Part shown: in pieces, positions 22,511 through 34,900 of the stretch
How positions within the stretch are numbered: position 1 is the first letter of the stretch
How the letters are laid out: every line of letters starts with the position of its first letter
Assembly: GCF_932526225.1 (NCBI RefSeq)
Contig: NC_064038.1
Coordinates: forward strand, 12,277,070-12,337,069
Direction: 5' to 3'
DNA length: 60,000 nt
Source of the DNA: Nematostella vectensis
Lineage: Eukaryota; Cnidaria; Anthozoa; Actiniaria; Edwardsiidae
Translations under genes and position numbers: made by a program
Notes under the pieces: model-generated
What the model was told of the DNA's origin: nothing
The model's database searches: none
Seen by the model: only the letters and a program-made list of their open reading frames with translations

Positions 22511-24459
22511 GAAGCATTTCAAAAATAATACTTGTTGTTTGTTTATTGTCTCGGAAAATGACATAGCAAATTCGTTGAAAATCAGGGAAGGAAAAGTGAA
22601 AAAAAAAATCATTTAGGCTCTATGTTTTGTTTATAATACGAACTTTGATAATCAAGACCAAGAGATTTTAACTAATAATATATTTAAACTTCCAGTGTGT
22701 TTTATCTGTCCGCTTTTGTCCTTGGTTTTGTTAACTTTATAAGGGTATTTAAAATCTTTGTTTGTGTTTTTGGAACAAATCGCTACCAAATATTGTTTAA
22801 ATAACAAAATACCCAAAGGAAAGAAAGAAAAATGTCAAGGATAAATTTCATGGGTGTTGGGTATGTCATACATACATATATACGTCTCTATGACCCAAAG
22901 AGGGAAAGGATGCCTCCCTCCTCACTCACCTCCCTCTCCCCCTTTCCACCCCTTCCCCCCAATTTTTGCAAGATCTGTCACTAGACCCATTAATACAGCG
23001 CGTTTTTGTAGAAGCACTTAGCATCTTTATATTAAAAGGTTGTCTAAAGTAAAATATCTGCGTCATACGCTTTTCAATTCACTACCGGTACTTTTTGAAT
23101 GATAGAACCATTTATGGAGCTGTGGATGGAGCCATCGTCTATCACAACCGTTTCGAAAAAAAAAAAAACGTCTCGAAGTTTATTCATGTTGTTTAGTTTG
23201 GATCCCCGCTAACTCTAATCCTTTCAAAGAAAACGAAAAACATCCCGAGTTAGCTGGTGGTCGAAATAACTCAAACTTCTTATCTAACAAAATTTGTGTG
23301 TAGAATTATCGGTGAGCTCTGAGCTTGAGTCAACTAAAGTCCTAATCATATATGGGATGATCTCTTTATTTAGTTCTCTAGCTATGACAGATAACGTTTA
23401 AATATAACCATCAACCCCGAAACCGATTTGTATTACTAATGGACACCTGTCCTCACGTGAAATGAGTTCTGTCTCTCGCGAAATGATTTCCATATAGACA
23501 ACGCAACCAATGTTATATTTTACCGTAATAGCACACGAGTTCCGTAAACAAAGGCCTACAGATTGCAATATCACTTTTGGTCATGCTCCCAGTAAAGGAA
23601 AACTTCTGTTTTGTCTGTCTTATAAGGTATGTACCTTTTTTTTTAGAAATATTTCAAAGTAAGCATTGAGATTAGTGTTATGAAATTAATATTACCCTAT
23701 TCTGTGATCATAGAAATCGATCTTAACAGACAATTCTTGTTTCATTCATATAGCGCCCTTGGGTATACTTTACGGACCCAGTACTTTATCTATTAAGCCC
23801 AATATCCGTTCCCTACTTGTAGCTATTTTAACCTTAATTCTCTTACTCGAGTGTAAAACTTTCACTGTCGTGTAAGCGTACATTGAATTCCACATATTAT
23901 ATTAACCCTAGGAACAGCTAATTATATGTCTGAAATATTACGCTCTTTCAACTACTCGCGAAAATAGAAAGGGCAGTTCGAAGTTCGCAATTCAAAGTTC
24001 GAATGGAAATTTAGTTTCCGTTATTTATTGCGAAAAAAGAGAAATCCCCACGAATACATTCTTTCGTGACCACAATCAATGACAACTTGATTGTGGTCTT
24101 GATTGTGAATTTAAGACAACCCGTAGGCCGGCAACGTTTTTGTTATTTTTCTTTATTCCTTGCGCGTGAAAAATCGTTCCACTATAATAGCTTTAATCTT
24201 GTAAAACATCTATAGAAATATAAAAAGATACAAGAACGGAAGGTAAGTGAAGAGTATTTTATAACACCTTATGAAAAATGTTGACAAATTACGTTTATTT
24301 CTGAGTGATCATGGCAACCTCATCTAGTTTTTTATTAACTTAAAATTAGGGCTAATAATGCGTGAGTGCAGGCGTTCATATAACAGTGCTCAATACATAG
24401 GTGTAGAGCGGGATATATCTTAGTTTGTAGGAAAAAAAAAACACGCGAACTACCGTTTC

Positions 24460-24502
24460 ATCTCTACAAGCCTGTTTCGTGGTTGCCCACTCATCAGGAG
24501 AT
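24460..24502 (-). ncRNA. Type I hammerhead ribozyme
   Basis: Read on the minus strand from 24502, all core parts are present and correctly spaced. Stem I 5' strand AUCUC (24502-24498) is followed by CUGAUGA (24497-24491), stem II GUGG with GCAA loop and CCAC, then GAAA (24478-24475). Stem III is ACA/UGU closed by a GGCU loop, the cleavage triplet is GUA ending at 24465, and the stem I 3' strand is GAGAU (24464-24460). Stem I is fully complementary over 5 bp. It lies about 115 bases downstream, on the same strand, of a Penelope-like coding tail, where such ribozymes are known in these retroelements. Confidence 0.82.
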
Positions 24503-24616
24503 TTATTAAGAATATATTACTACCATCACTTATATATTATCTATGTATAAAATTAACATAAAAAAGGGCGCGAAATTCGAATGGCTGTTATGATGAAATT
24601 GAATAGTTCAGCTGTT

Positions 24617-24841
24617 TCATAACAAGGCTTTGTTCCTGTGGCGGCACGAAGACACTAGCTCGTTACGCTTGTTTAAAGTTGATAGCTTGGGTTGGCGGAT
24701 AATGATAAGTTTTTCTTTGAGGCAGAGATTACATCTTTTGCTAGAGCTGTTGTAGGCGGAGTGAGATGACAGGATTTTCCATGAAATAAAGTGTTCTATG
24801 TAGTTGTCTTTAAGGCTCCATATTTCTTTCACCAAACCGAA
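24617..24841 (-). pseudogene. Penelope-like retroelement fragment, C-terminal tail after the GIY-YIG domain
   Basis: The last 74 residues of a minus-strand frame read [34 protein letters not shown] and LNKRNELVSSCRHRNKALL. I recognise this from memory as the C-terminal tail common in cnidarian Penelope-like polyproteins after the GIY-YIG endonuclease. Upstream of about 24841 the frame enters unrelated repeat sequence, so the element is truncated. The hammerhead follows the stop, as in a 3' pLTR. Confidence 0.65.
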
Positions 24842-25805
24842 CGCCCCACCACAGTACGTCCACCGCGAGAGCAACCACCCACCTACCATCACAAAGAATA
24901 CCCCTGCCAGTATCAACAAACGCTTATCTACACTATCATCAGACAAAGACATCAGACACAGCCACGCCCCTACTGGTGATTTCTTTATCATTTCTGAAAA
25001 AAATGTGTCCCCAGTGCCCCACCCCTTGCTACGGCCCTGAAGAGGCAAATTTATATCAGGGTTCTTGGGAAGCACTTGTCCAACCCAAACTACCGTTTTA
25101 TTTAGCAGAGTCCGGGCGCATATCCCCTTCCCACACCTCAAAGACTGCAACGATAGTGGGTCCTTCCCTCTGAAGCCTCTTCAATTATTTGCACATTTTA
25201 TTATTTCATAGGCAGTTATAGGTAAAAGTTGTAAGTGATGAAAACGTTCAGACTATTTCTTAATAATAAGAAATAGCGGTGGACCAAGATGATGCAAAAA
25301 ATCTTTTTTCTCTTTTACAGGAGCTAGTCATGTCGAGTAAACGTCGTTCGTGGGATAGCTGTGTGGAGGCAGTGCCTGAATATTTTCTACTGACATATTG
25401 CTGAACCTTTGGAAACACCATGACAACAAATGTGGGACTAAGTAGACGTAAAACTATAAATCCACGTAAGTATTAGAAGAAGACATTTATGAGTGGTATC
25501 TATCATGAATGTCACTTACTAAAGTAAGAATTATTTTCCTAAAACAAAATCGCTGAATGTTTTTTTTTTAGAAACAGTGGGTGCTAGAACGGGGGCGCTA
25601 ACGCTAGAGGGTGGTTTCTTTTTCTTGCGCATCTAGTAAGGACGAGTGCAGCCTTCAAATTTATTTTAACTTTAATCAATTCATGGTGCTCATTTACTTA
25701 GCTAGAGTCAAAGGTGCTAACCCCTAGGCCCCGGAATAATCAAGTTGGAGAACGTAGCAACGGTGTTTCGTAGCAACGAGATAATACCATAGGCCCTTAA
25801 GCCAC

Positions 25806-26007
25806 CCTCCCTTCCCCTCCTCCCTCCCTCCCTCCCTCCCCTCCCTCCCTCCCTCCCCTCCCTCCCTCCCTCCCTCCCTCCCTCCCTCCCTCCCTCCCTC
25901 CCTCCCTCCCTCCCTCCCTCCCTCCCTCCCTCCCTCCCTCCCTCCCTCCCTCCCTCCCTCCCTCCCTCCCTCCCTCCCTCCCTCCCTCCCTCCCTCCCTC
26001 CCTCCCT
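25806..26007 (+). repeat. (CCTC)n tetranucleotide microsatellite
   Basis: About 200 bases of nearly pure tetranucleotide repeat. The minus strand is (GGGA/GAGG)n and is predicted to form G-quadruplexes. A Gly-Arg-Glu-rich minus-strand frame over it is not a gene. Confidence 0.97.
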
Positions 26008-26395
26008 AAGTTTTTAATGAACGTCTCCCTCTCTAACAAACGCCTCTCTATTTAACGCCCCCCCCCCTACCCCCTCCCTCCCAGCTTAAAAACAAACGAC
26101 ATAGGGATTTCGGTAATACAAGTCAAATTTAATTAATCTGAGTTTGGCTTCTACTGGGTGAGACTTGCTATATGTAAAAAAATTAGTAAAAAATATGTAA
26201 ATAATTTAGTTATGATACATAACTAAGATCATGAGAATCAATCATTAAGAATCAATTGTCGAAGCCGCGTTTAAAAAGGAAGGTCTTGTTTCAAAATAAA
26301 CGCCCCCGGTCGTTTATTAGATCATTTACGGTATAGACAGTTTTATCATAAATTTTATAAAAAATGCACAGCGGTAGCAGGAGTCGAAATATTGA

Positions 26396-26422
26396 GGGGG
26401 GGGGGGGGGGGGGGGGGGGGGG
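26396..26422 (+). repeat. Homopolymer G run
   Basis: About 27 consecutive G residues. The exact length is likely to be uncertain in any assembly. Confidence 0.95.
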
Positions 26423-27177
26423 AGATCACCATACAGGGACGCGAAGGCATTATTGGGTAATTTCCTAGTGATTTTTCAAAATATTTTAGAGCACCACCAA
26501 GTATTCCCACGCCCTTTTACGGACGGCCCAGATAACAATAATTTGAACGTCGATAATAGGGTGTTCCTATAGATATCCTGTATCACCATGGTTAATAGGT
26601 TGTCCTTTCAATGTATACGTTTTGAAGCCAATATTATTAAGTATTTATCGTCTGAAAGCTGTGAAGGCGTCTTTACATTAAAAAATCACACTGAAAACGT
26701 ATATAATAAAATCGAAACTAATATGAAACAACTGTATCGAGCCATTCTCGATTTCAAGGTTTATTGTTTTTTTTCTGTTTTAGTAAGACAGATTTTATTT
26801 GTCAACGTTTAAAAAAAAATGCTTATTTTGGGAATACACACTATTTCCTTTTTTATGGGATTCCTGTGGTCCCCCACCCCTCCCCGGAGAGTATCGCTTA
26901 TATACCACATTTGTTGATTCCCAACCCGCTTATTTTCCTATGGAAAGATCCCTCGATCCCAACTAGATACACAATGTTCCACGACCGGATATGGGTTCTC
27001 CAGAGACTGGAGCGTTTGATGTACTGCTTTTAAGCATTTCAAAGCTAGTAAACATCAGACATCAATTGGGGTTTGTTCGGCTTAAAGTCTGGTGGTAAAA
27101 AGTTGGTCTTTCTTCTTCGCCGACAACACTTGAATTATCGTTCTACCTTCGGGGCAACTTCACTTTGGATTATCAAA

Positions 27178-28920
27178 ATGTTCAAGTTCTTTAGGAAGGG
27201 CAGACACCCAGACTCTAGAGGTAAATGGCTATCTGATGAAAGGGGAGCTAAATAGTATTATACGGCGTTGTCTAGATGGCGATTTAGAGCTGTTTGGTTG
27301 TGTATGATTTCCGAGGTCTCCCGTTGTCCTAGTAGCTAGATGTGATAATTAATCGAGGCGATACCTAGGGTTGTCTTCACCACACGCTTTCGATTTGTGG
27401 TCAAATAAATATTCCGCTTAAGCGATGTTTGAAGGGGTGTGAATTTAAACTTCGTTTTCAAGTTTTTTCTGTAGTTTTCATGTGTGTATTCTAACATTGT
27501 TTTGATTCAAGTACTTAAGTTATCTCGTAGTAATCGACCACCCGGCAGTTTTTGCTTTTTAAGTTAACATCAATTTCAGTTAAAAATTTAATTACTGTAT
27601 AGGTAAGAAGGGTTTTTCAAAGCATTTCTCAAATTACAAACCATCACTATACCCTTCTATATAGTTGTCCATTAAGAAGTAGCTTCATTCTAATGATTAG
27701 CTAATCATTTCATTCGATTAGATTAGTCAGAAACTCCATCTGTTCGGCACGCATTGGTTTCTAAGCCGTCAGAATCATGTATTATCGAGTTTCTTAATAT
27801 CACCGCCAGCGCTGTCTTACTGTAGCTTAGCACTGAGGGATAAAACGATGATAACAGCGTTAAAAGTCCTAATTCTTCAGAGGTGTTGTGTTTTCAATAT
27901 CAAGTGTATATCAAATTTCCGTTCTTTCCCTAGATATGTAGAAACTATGATAAACACTTATTGATGTAATCTTTGAAAAAATACCAGTCTTGTTTGCTTT
28001 TCCTAAGCCCCAAGAATTATTGGAAGTCATAAACATAAACACATATAGACAAAAGAATCCTATCCTTATTCCTTTTATTTTGTCTTTAGAAGGTATGGGG
28101 GGTAGGGGTTATTGGAGAGGAGGCACTTGTTTTATTTCAGCAGGGGATACCGGCTTCTAATGCCTAGTGCACTCTAGCAACATAACAACATAACGACATG
28201 GGCACTCGCACTATGTTTAGCCAGACATAATGACATAAAAAAAAAACATGTTTTTTCTCTTATGTCTATATGTCCATGTCCTTATGTCGAAGATAAGAGT
28301 GCGCACGCCCATGTCGTTATGTCGATATGTTGCTAGTGTGCACTAGGCATAACAAGGGCAGTAAGGGGGTTCCCTATTTCAAAAATCATGTTTCAAAATA
28401 AACTGATAAACTGACGACTAGGATCAATGTTTACTTGGAAATCAGGATTCCGAAAAACGTTACCGCCATTGTTTTAAATCTTTTGAAAGAAATTTGCAAT
28501 CTTTTGAATAAAAGCGTTGAGAATATAAATGTGAGCATAATAAAATGAGGATTTACATCATTCAAGTGGTGCATTTGTTGATTTTTTACTGTATATTTAA
28601 AGATGAGGGCCGGCACTTATTAGGGAGGGGCGATTATACCAGATTCGAGGTTGAGAAGGGCACTTATAGGGAGGGACGTTTTTTTCCGATTCTGCTTTCT
28701 CTTAGGGTTAAAAATAGGGTTAATCGAATTCTGCATGTTTGTTACAGAAGCTGATCGTGTTATTGAGGTCAATGACAGAGACAATGAGGCCCATCATCAT
28801 TACAAAGATAACTTTATTCGCACATCCAAATACACAATCATCACATTTCTTCCCAAGAACTTGTTTGAGCAATTTCAGAGGGTGGCCAATATGTACTTTC
28901 TTCTACAAGTCATTATCATG
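27178..28920 (+). CDS. ATP8B-like: Flippase exons 1-2: cytosolic N-terminus and M1
   Basis: Exons are 27178-27220 and 28748-28920. Exon 1 encodes [14 protein letters not shown] plus one base (donor gtaaat at 27221). Exon 2 (acceptor tgttacag) gives [20 protein letters not shown], the conserved [14 protein letters not shown] block and M1 ([13 protein letters not shown]). The 1.5-kb intron holds a 189-bp foldback element. The exon 1 call rests on frame, Kozak context and donor; it is too short to check by homology. Confidence 0.82.
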
Positions 28921-31900
28921 GTAAGTTGGAGAATGGCAATATGAATATGTATGTACAGTATTATTGGGGTTTACTTTACTCCACTTTTATTTTAAAGAAC
29001 ACCTACTGAATTCCATTTTAAACCCATTTATCTGTTTGTTATAGCATGACCAAGAAAACCGTGAACACCAGAAATACGTATGGAATGTTTGTTCCGACCA
29101 ATCACTCGTGAGATATTCAAAGAGTCAACCAGAAACATGTCTCAACAAAACTCAGTGTCTAAATTCTCGCGTCTGATTTATCAGAAGACAATAAACATTC
29201 CACACTTATTTTAGGTGTTCACAGTTTACTGGTTGCACTGTAGATGTCCTTCTTCCATCTGACTATTTATATTTTTGTATTATGTGTATTTATACGTACT
29301 TCTAATGTATTTCTGATTTCAGAGCATCCCTGAAATCACTGCGCTAAAGCCTGAGTCTACAGCCGTCCCCTTAGTATTTGTGATAGGTTTTACTGCCATT
29401 AAAGATGCTTATGATGACATAGTGAGTACAGTATAAAGCTATAAAGTTTAGTTTTCATTTAACCAGAGTATATGATTGGCAATGAGGGTGGTCATATTTG
29501 CATGACACAAATGTTATTCAGATATGATTGACTTTCAGGTTCCATTGTTATATCATTTTACTTGTCGAACAAATTAAGTCTAAAATTTTTTAATAGCCTT
29601 TTTTTTTCTTTTATTTATTTCAACTACATAGAGACGACATCAAAGTGACAGAGATGTGAATAATAGGAAATCTAAAGCTCTTATTGGTAACAGGTAAATA
29701 TTGGCTGTAGCTAACATAATATATTTACTTTTCCTTCTGTAAATAAGTTAAGGAAATATGAATAAAAATTCTTATTAACTTGCATTTTTAGCCGTGAGGA
29801 GATTAAATGGATGAAAATCAAATGTGGTGATGTCTTGAAAATTGACAACAATGAACAAATACCCGTAAGTACAATCATTAACAACTACAAGAACCATGTG
29901 AACAAGGGAGAACAAACTTTTCTTGCTTGCCTACATTTATAATAATTTTAGCAAAATATGCTAAAAAGTGATGTTGTTTACAGGCGGACTTCTTAATACT
30001 TTCTACAAGTGAAGAAAATGGACTTTGCTACATCGAGACAGCAGAGCTTGATGGGTAATAACCATGAGGTGGAGGGTTGGGGGGTGTTGCAAAGGGTGTT
30101 GGAAGAGGACATAAAAACCCCTGTTTGGATATAGGGGAACTGACGCTTTAACTCTGACCCCTGTATAGGACAACAACCCCAAGGGTGTTTGGAGAGGACA
30201 TAAAAACCCTGTTTGGATATAGGGGAACTAACACTTTAACCCTGACCCCTGTATAGGACAACAACCCCAAGGGTGTTGGGAGAGGACATAAAACCCCTGT
30301 TTGGATATAGGGGGACTAACACTTTAACCCTGACCCCTGTATAGGACAACAACCCCAAGGGTGTTGGGAGAGGACATAAAACCCCTGTTTGGATATAGGG
30401 GATCTAACACTTCAATTCTGACCCCTGTATAGGACAACAACCCCAATCTTCAAACTGCACCCTCTTTTGGACGAATGATAAGCTATTTTTGAAAACCCAA
30501 ATAACTCTGAGCCTTGGAGGTTTGTGTTACATAACAAGGCTTGATGGCAAGCTTGGACATGATGTTAAGTCAGGCCCGTAGCCAGGGGGTTTCGGGGGGT
30601 TCAGAAGAACCACCCCACTTGACTGGAAGGTCCTCTCTAATGAAGGAGAATTGAGTACCACTGCAAGCTAGGGCGAGCTCCCTAAGAGAAAATCGTCTGC
30701 TAAATGGGTAAACGAACCCCTGCTCAAAATCCTGGTTACAGTCCTATATGTATTCTAAGAAGTGCAATTTTGTGTCTCCACATGAGAAAGTTAATGACTG
30801 GGGGAGGGTGATTTTTCTCTAGCTATTGGAAATATAAAAATGGAATGAGGGTTCTAAATATCCTGTTTTTCTAGGAGGCCTATTCAATGCAAATAAACAC
30901 AGTTGATTTTTGGTCTTCATTTGCATGGAATATGCCAGACGAAAAATACCACATTTGCTTTAGGCCTGAGTATATCAGATTCTTTGTCATTATTATATCT
31001 TTCAGTGGGCAATCTTAATACCTAATCACATTATGATTTTTTTCCTCTTACAGTGAGACCAATCTCAAATGCCGACAGCCTTTACCAGATACAAATGAAA
31101 TGGGAGATGATGAAGCCCTTCTTGCCAAGTTTAAAGGTACAGTACAGTATGTCTCTTATTTAGTAGAATGCTCTTGTACAAATTCACCTTGCCACTTTAT
31201 TGTAAGAAAACTAAAAAAAAAGACTAAGCAATGAAGCCAGCATTTGCAAAGGGATCGGGTGTGTGACATAGGTATTATGTGCAAAATGTCAAAGATAAGC
31301 AATTCTTCTAATAGGGAAAACTCTTTTCTGGTGTGTGCCCCCTGCAACTAACTCATGATTGAAATCGATCTTAGTTGATTAAATTTTTCTGAACGTGAAT
31401 TTGCCATGGTTTTGCTCTGGATGGCTCAATGTGGCTGAAGAATTCACATGGTTGCTTGATTTATATCCTACTGTACATATTTTACAGTAATGGGGTAAAA
31501 GGGTTTGCTTAATATAATCTATCTAACACCTACTTTTTTCTATACTGATACAGCCACAATAAGCTGTGAGCCACCCAACAACATTCTGGACAAGTTCAAT
31601 GGCAAAATTGCTTTTGACAACCAGGAGTACTCTTTAGATAACGACAACCTCATATTAAGGGTGAGGCATCTCATGCACAGATCAGACAATTTTTGGGGGC
31701 TTGGTCAACATTCAAGTAACATTGAACGCTGTATTTACATACTGTCGGAGTCGTTTGTTGTATTGTAGTATCAGATCTAGGGGAGGTCTAAGCACCCCAC
31801 CCCCCCCCCCCCCCGCCCTATTTTCTCTTGGACTGCCTAGGAAAATAATTATGTATATAAAAAATACCATACAGAAATTTCCTCTTGGATGCATGCCCCA

Positions 31901-34900
31901 ACTTATCCCTGTTGTCTCTTATTGGTGCTTAAAGAATGGTCAATGGTTTAAGGTGACAATAGGCTCTACTGTTAGTTTGATAATCACTGTTATCATGCTT
32001 TTCTAGGGCTGTGTTCTTAGGAATACTGACTGGGTTTATGGCACCGTGGTTTATGCAGGACAAGACTCCAAGCTTATGATGAACAGCGGTAATGCCAATA
32101 CATTTGTTTGTCCTTCTACACATGTACTGTAGTGGTCAACAAGGATAGCAAACCTGCCTCCCCTCTGGCAGGCCTCGAAATATTGTAGTAGAGGCCACGA
32201 TTCATGGACATTGGGGAAAGGGGGCGCGACTACATAAGCCACAAATTATCATTTAAATATAACATAATTTAAAAAAAGGGGAGGGGAGGGGGTGGATTTT
32301 CCTTTGCTATGGTCTTGCAATAAGAAATTTAGAATTGAACTAAAAAATAACTGAGAGTATTTACAGACACAATACAGTTGACAGTAGGATAGATTGAGGA
32401 GGGGTAGGGGGGTTAGTAGTGACTCTTCACTGACTCTCTGTTAAGTTGAGGTGTAAATACCTGGCTCTCTACAACTGTGATTCCCTTCTTCTTGGATGAG
32501 GGTGTTAAGAGCAGAGATATCGCTCTCATCCACTTTATTTACCTTGTAATAATGAAAGTAAAAGAAACACCTGGAACATTGATCCATTTTACAGTACTAC
32601 AGTTTACCCTGATTTACTGGACGTGGTCTATTATGTGAGATAATTATGACCTTTTGCTGTTTTGTTTTTTGTTGTTTAAAGGTGTCAGCACATTCAAGAG
32701 GACTAACCTGGACAGGCTCTTAAACAAGCTTATTATCGGGGTAAATGTCACACCTTCTTTTGAGTCATAAACACACTGTCTATGTAGTCCTTTTGCCCTA
32801 TGTGTTGGTTGCTAAAGGTAGTACACACACACACACATATATAATGGCCGAAGGTCCACTTTCGGTTCCGAATGGACGTGCTATTTATAGTCAAAACTAT
32901 AAAACATAAGCTAGATCACTCTGGTATGTAGCCAAATCCGACAATAAACATCCCGTGGAGATACTGCAAAGGCATAAAAAAATTCCTTTTTGTTCTTTCG
33001 GGGTAATAATATTAATAATATTATTATTAACATTTCTTTCAGATCGCTGTTTTACTAGCCTGCATATGCATCGTTTTGTCCATCGGGACAACAATCTGGG
33101 AAGAATTGGTTGGCCAGGTATATCCTGCACGAGTTGGATCTAATGCACTAATGCCTGATAATGTGCTAACATTTTTTTTCTCTGAACCTCTCCGCAGAAT
33201 TTCCAAGTTTTTCTTCAATGGCCAAACTTCTACATGAATAACGTGGTGTTTATTGGCACCTGCCACTGGCCATCCTTTATCATGGTGCTGAATACCTTGA
33301 TTCCGATATCGCTTTACATCAGGTAAAGTTACATGCTCAGACTCCGGACAGTCTTAAATCCTGGACACATTGCATCACTCAAAAAAATTAGAAAATATTT
33401 TTGCGTGAGCTTAAATGATTAGCCCATCATTATTCTTACATGATGCACATTTTATATTGCTTGATTTATTCTAAATGTGTCTGGAGACTTAAAACTGTCT
33501 GGTTTTAAGCCGCCTACTCAATTGATGTCATCATGAGTAACAGTCGGACAAAACAGTAACTTAAAAACATTCCATTACATTTTCTTTCCTAACTTATTGT
33601 CACCCGTGTTGCTAGTTTTAAAACATAATTACTTAAATGTTTTTTTTCTCGTGTTGTTATTGTTGAGGAGATCAGTTTGGGGAAGGGCGTATGGATTAAT
33701 CCAATAACAAACTTTGTTCCTTCTCGTTTTGCTAGTGTTGGGGAGATCAGTTTGGGGAAGGGCGTATGGATTAATCCAATAACAAACTTTGTTCCTTCTC
33801 GTTTTGCTAGTGTTGGGGAGATCAGTTTTGGGAAGGGCGTATGGATTAATCCAATAACAAACTTTGTTTCTTTTTGTTTTGTTAGTGTTGGGGAGATCAG
33901 TTTGGGGAAGGGCGTTTGGATTAATCCAATAACAAACTTTGTTCCTTCTCGTTTTGCTAGTGTTGGGGAGATCAGTTTGGGGAAGGGCGTATGGATTAAT
34001 CCAATAACAAACTTTGTTCCTTCTCGTTTTGCTAGTGTTGGGGAGATCAGTTTGGGGAAGGGCATATGGATTAATCCAATAACAAACTTTGTTCCTTCTT
34101 GTTTTGCTAGTGTTGGGGAGATCAGTTTGGGGAAGGGCGTATGGATTAATCCAATAACAAACTTTGTTCCTTTTTGTTTTGCTAGTGTTGGGGAGATCAG
34201 TTTGGGGAAGGGCATATGGATTAATCCAATAACAAACTTTGTTCCTTCTCGTTTTGCTAGTGTTGGGGAGATCAGTTTGGGGAAGGGCGTATGGATTAAT
34301 CCAATAACAAACTTTGTTTCTTCTCGTTTTGCTAGTGTTGGGGAGATCAGTTAAGGAGGGGCGTATGGATTAATCCAATAACAATCTTTGTTCTTTCTCG
34401 TGTTGCTATTGTTGGGGAGATCAGTTTGGGGAGGGGCGTATGGATTAATCCAATAACAAACTTTGTTCTTTTTCGTGTTACTAGTGTTAGGGAGATCGGT
34501 TTGTGGAGGGGCGTATGGTAATCCAATAACAAACTTTGTTCTTTCTCGTGTTGCTAGTGTTGAAGTCATCCGCATGGGGCAGAGCATCTGGATTAACTGG
34601 GACCAATACATGTACTACGAAAAGAAGGATACGCCGGCACGAGCTAGGTCAGTGTGGTAACCCGCATTTAAGCCGCATTGTCACCAGTTTACTTCCGGTC
34701 GATTACGTAAGAATCTCCGATGATTTGTAACGGAAAATGCGAAAAATATTTAAAAATATTGAAAGCAGTGTGTTTACTGGAAGTTTCTTTAAGGATGTGA
34801 TTGATAATTTAGAGCGGATGGCCTGTTTAATATCTCGGATTTTAATAGATTCTTTTGTCTTTTAACGGTTGAGGTTTCCGTCGGACCTCCTGAAGTAAAC

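Larger units (their letters stand above)
22258..27177. other. Intergenic region between gene 1 and gene 2
   Basis: I see no protein-coding gene here. The region is AT-rich and holds the gene 1 poly(A) signal, a Penelope-like fragment with a hammerhead ribozyme (24.46-24.84 kb), a CCTC tract (25.8-26.0 kb) and a G run (26.4 kb). No TATA box is obvious before the gene 2 start; the promoter must lie in the last few hundred bases before 27178 or further upstream. Confidence 0.6.

Noticed and set aside
24842-25150. N-terminal half of the 177-residue minus-strand frame
   Set aside because: It reads through unrelated repeat sequence; only the last 74 residues resemble a Penelope tail.
25797-26039. 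Gly/Arg/Glu-rich minus-strand frame
   Set aside because: Translation of the CCTC microsatellite.
33589-34354. Open frames of 225 (plus) and 208 (minus) residues
   Set aside because: They arise because the 75-bp minisatellite period is a multiple of three; the sequence is intronic array, not a gene.
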